Notes under the pieces: generated by a model
Told to the model about the DNA's origin: nothing
Seen by the model: the letters and a program-made list of their open reading frames with translations, nothing else
The model's database searches: none
Origin: BOG-938 sp035524315
GTDB taxonomy: Bacteria; Pseudomonadota; Alphaproteobacteria; Caulobacterales; Caulobacteraceae
DNA length: 14,490 nucleotides
NCBI GenBank assembly: GCA_035524315.1
Contig: DATKPD010000058.1
Location: forward strand, 1 to 14,490
Direction of reading: 5' to 3'
Program-made: the position numbers and the translations under genes
Part shown: positions 13,753 through 14,490 of the stretch, in pieces
Layout of the letters: each line of letters begins with the position of its first letter
Numbering within the stretch: position 1 is the first letter of the stretch

Positions 13753-14490
13753 CTAACCCGCTTTCGCCCTATCCATCAGCCCAATGACCGCCTCGGCCGC
13801 CTTTTCAGAAGGATCTGGCCCATCCCTCGGTCCCATCAGCGCTAAAGCCGCCGTCTGTTCCGCGATCTGCGCCAGGCGAAGCGGCTCGTTGTCCAGCCGC
13901 TCGGCCAGGGCCTGGGCCAGCCTTGGCCCCGTGCAATCGTCCTGGATCAGTTCGGGCGCCACGGCCCTCCCCGCCGCGATGTTGAACAGGGTGATGAAGC
14001 GGGTCTTGATCACCATGCGGATCAGAAAGGCGCTGAGCGGGCTGAGCTTGTAGGCCACCACCATCGGACAGCCGGCCAGGGCCAGTTCGGTGGTGACGGT
14101 GCCGCTGCACGCCAGGGCCAGTGTCGCGGCGCGCATGGCGTCGGCCTTGAGCGCCTCGCCTTCGATGATGTGCGGCGCATAGGCCCAGCCGGCGGCCTGC
14201 GCCCGGACCGCCTCGGCCACCGTCGGGGCGGCGACCAACACGAGCTGCAGGTTCGGACGGTCGTGCTTGAGCAAGGCCGCCGCCTCGCCGAAGGGCGCCA
14301 TCAGGCGCGCAACCTCGCCCGGCCGGCTGCCCGGCAGGATCAGCAGGATCGGATCAGCCAGATCTAGACCCAGGTGCGCGCGCAGGCGGGCCGGATCGGC
14401 GCCTTCGAAATCGCGCCGCAGATGCGGGTTGCCGACCTTGGTCACAGCCAGGCCGTGCGCCTCGAAATAGGGCGCGTCGAACGACAGGAT
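13753..14490 (-). CDS. lpxB: Lipid-A-disaccharide synthase, C-terminal part (runs off the right edge)
   Basis: Glycosyltransferase (GT19) that joins UDP-2,3-diacylglucosamine and 2,3-diacylglucosamine 1-phosphate to form the lipid A disaccharide, at the cytoplasmic face of the inner membrane. The 245 C-terminal residues are present; the start lies beyond the right edge. Visible landmarks: FDAPYFEAHGL and VTKVGNPH (the VGHP region), LILPGSRPGEVARL, ACSGTVTTELALAGCPMVVA with YKLSPLSAFLIR, and LFNIAAGRAVAPELIQDDCT. The usual LPNLLAGR-like stretch reads LFNIAAGR here. The TAG stop is at 13755-13753. The gene converges toward gltA across the gene-poor region. Neighbouring lpx genes would be expected further right, but they are outside the window. 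Confidence 0.94.
   Translation of the reverse strand: MLSFDAPYFEAHGLAVTKVGNPHLRRDFEGADPARLRAHLGLDLADPILLILPGSRPGEVARLMAPFGEAAALLKHDRPNLQLVLVAAPTVAEAVRAQAAGWAYAPHIIEGEALKADAMRAATLALACSGTVTTELALAGCPMVVAYKLSPLSAFLIRMVIKTRFITLFNIAAGRAVAPELIQDDCTGPRLAQALAERLDNEPLRLAQIAEQTAALALMGPRDGPDPSEKAAEAVIGLMDRAKAG

Overview
The window is GC-rich, tightly packed bacterial chromosome. Gene content, gene order and a GTTC-N7-GTTC type SOS box point to an alphaproteobacterium, most likely Caulobacter or a close relative in the Caulobacteraceae. This placement is by recognition; no database search was possible. About 12.3 kb at the left is ordinary core genome. A gene-poor stretch of about 1.4 kb (12333-13752) is the only accessory-looking part, and core genes resume at the right edge.

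Layout: (1) 1-204, minus: first 68 codons of triosephosphate isomerase (tpiA), divergent from a membrane-anchored SurA/PpiD-type foldase (395-2320). (2) Tryptophan block: trpE (2317-3870) overlaps the foldase stop by 4 nt. A short convergent one-helix membrane protein gene (3867-4061, minus) separates trpE from a compact trpG-trpD-trpC run (4169-6571). TrpE and TrpG make anthranilate, TrpD adds phosphoribosyl, and TrpC closes the indole ring. (3) lexA (6650-7351), preceded by a likely housekeeping promoter whose -10 region overlaps a perfect alphaproteobacterial SOS box, with a degenerate second box near the start codon. (4) comEC (minus, about 7332-9533), a DNA-uptake channel gene without a recognisable metallo-beta-lactamase active site. 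It overlaps lexA at its 3' end and gltX at its 5' end. (5) gltX (9508-10917), glutamyl-tRNA synthetase, and gltA (10981-12276), citrate synthase, the latter ended by a very good GNRA-loop terminator. (6) 12333-13752: a hairpin-rich intergenic repeat that appears to be split by a 1084-bp insertion (12536-13619). The insertion has perfect 12-bp terminal inverted repeats, a 13-bp flanking direct repeat, and three TAGGACA copies at 20-21 bp spacing at its right end. It contains a decayed gene readable in at least three frames, a 28-codon ORF with a strong ribosome binding site over alternative hairpins, and one doubtful ORF. No transposase is visible. (7) 13753-14490, minus: C-terminal 245 residues of lipid-A-disaccharide synthase (lpxB).

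The core region holds nothing that looks like a new system. The best candidate for something undescribed is the inverted-repeat-bounded element between gltA and lpxB, which looks like a non-autonomous or decayed transposable element carrying a dead cargo gene.
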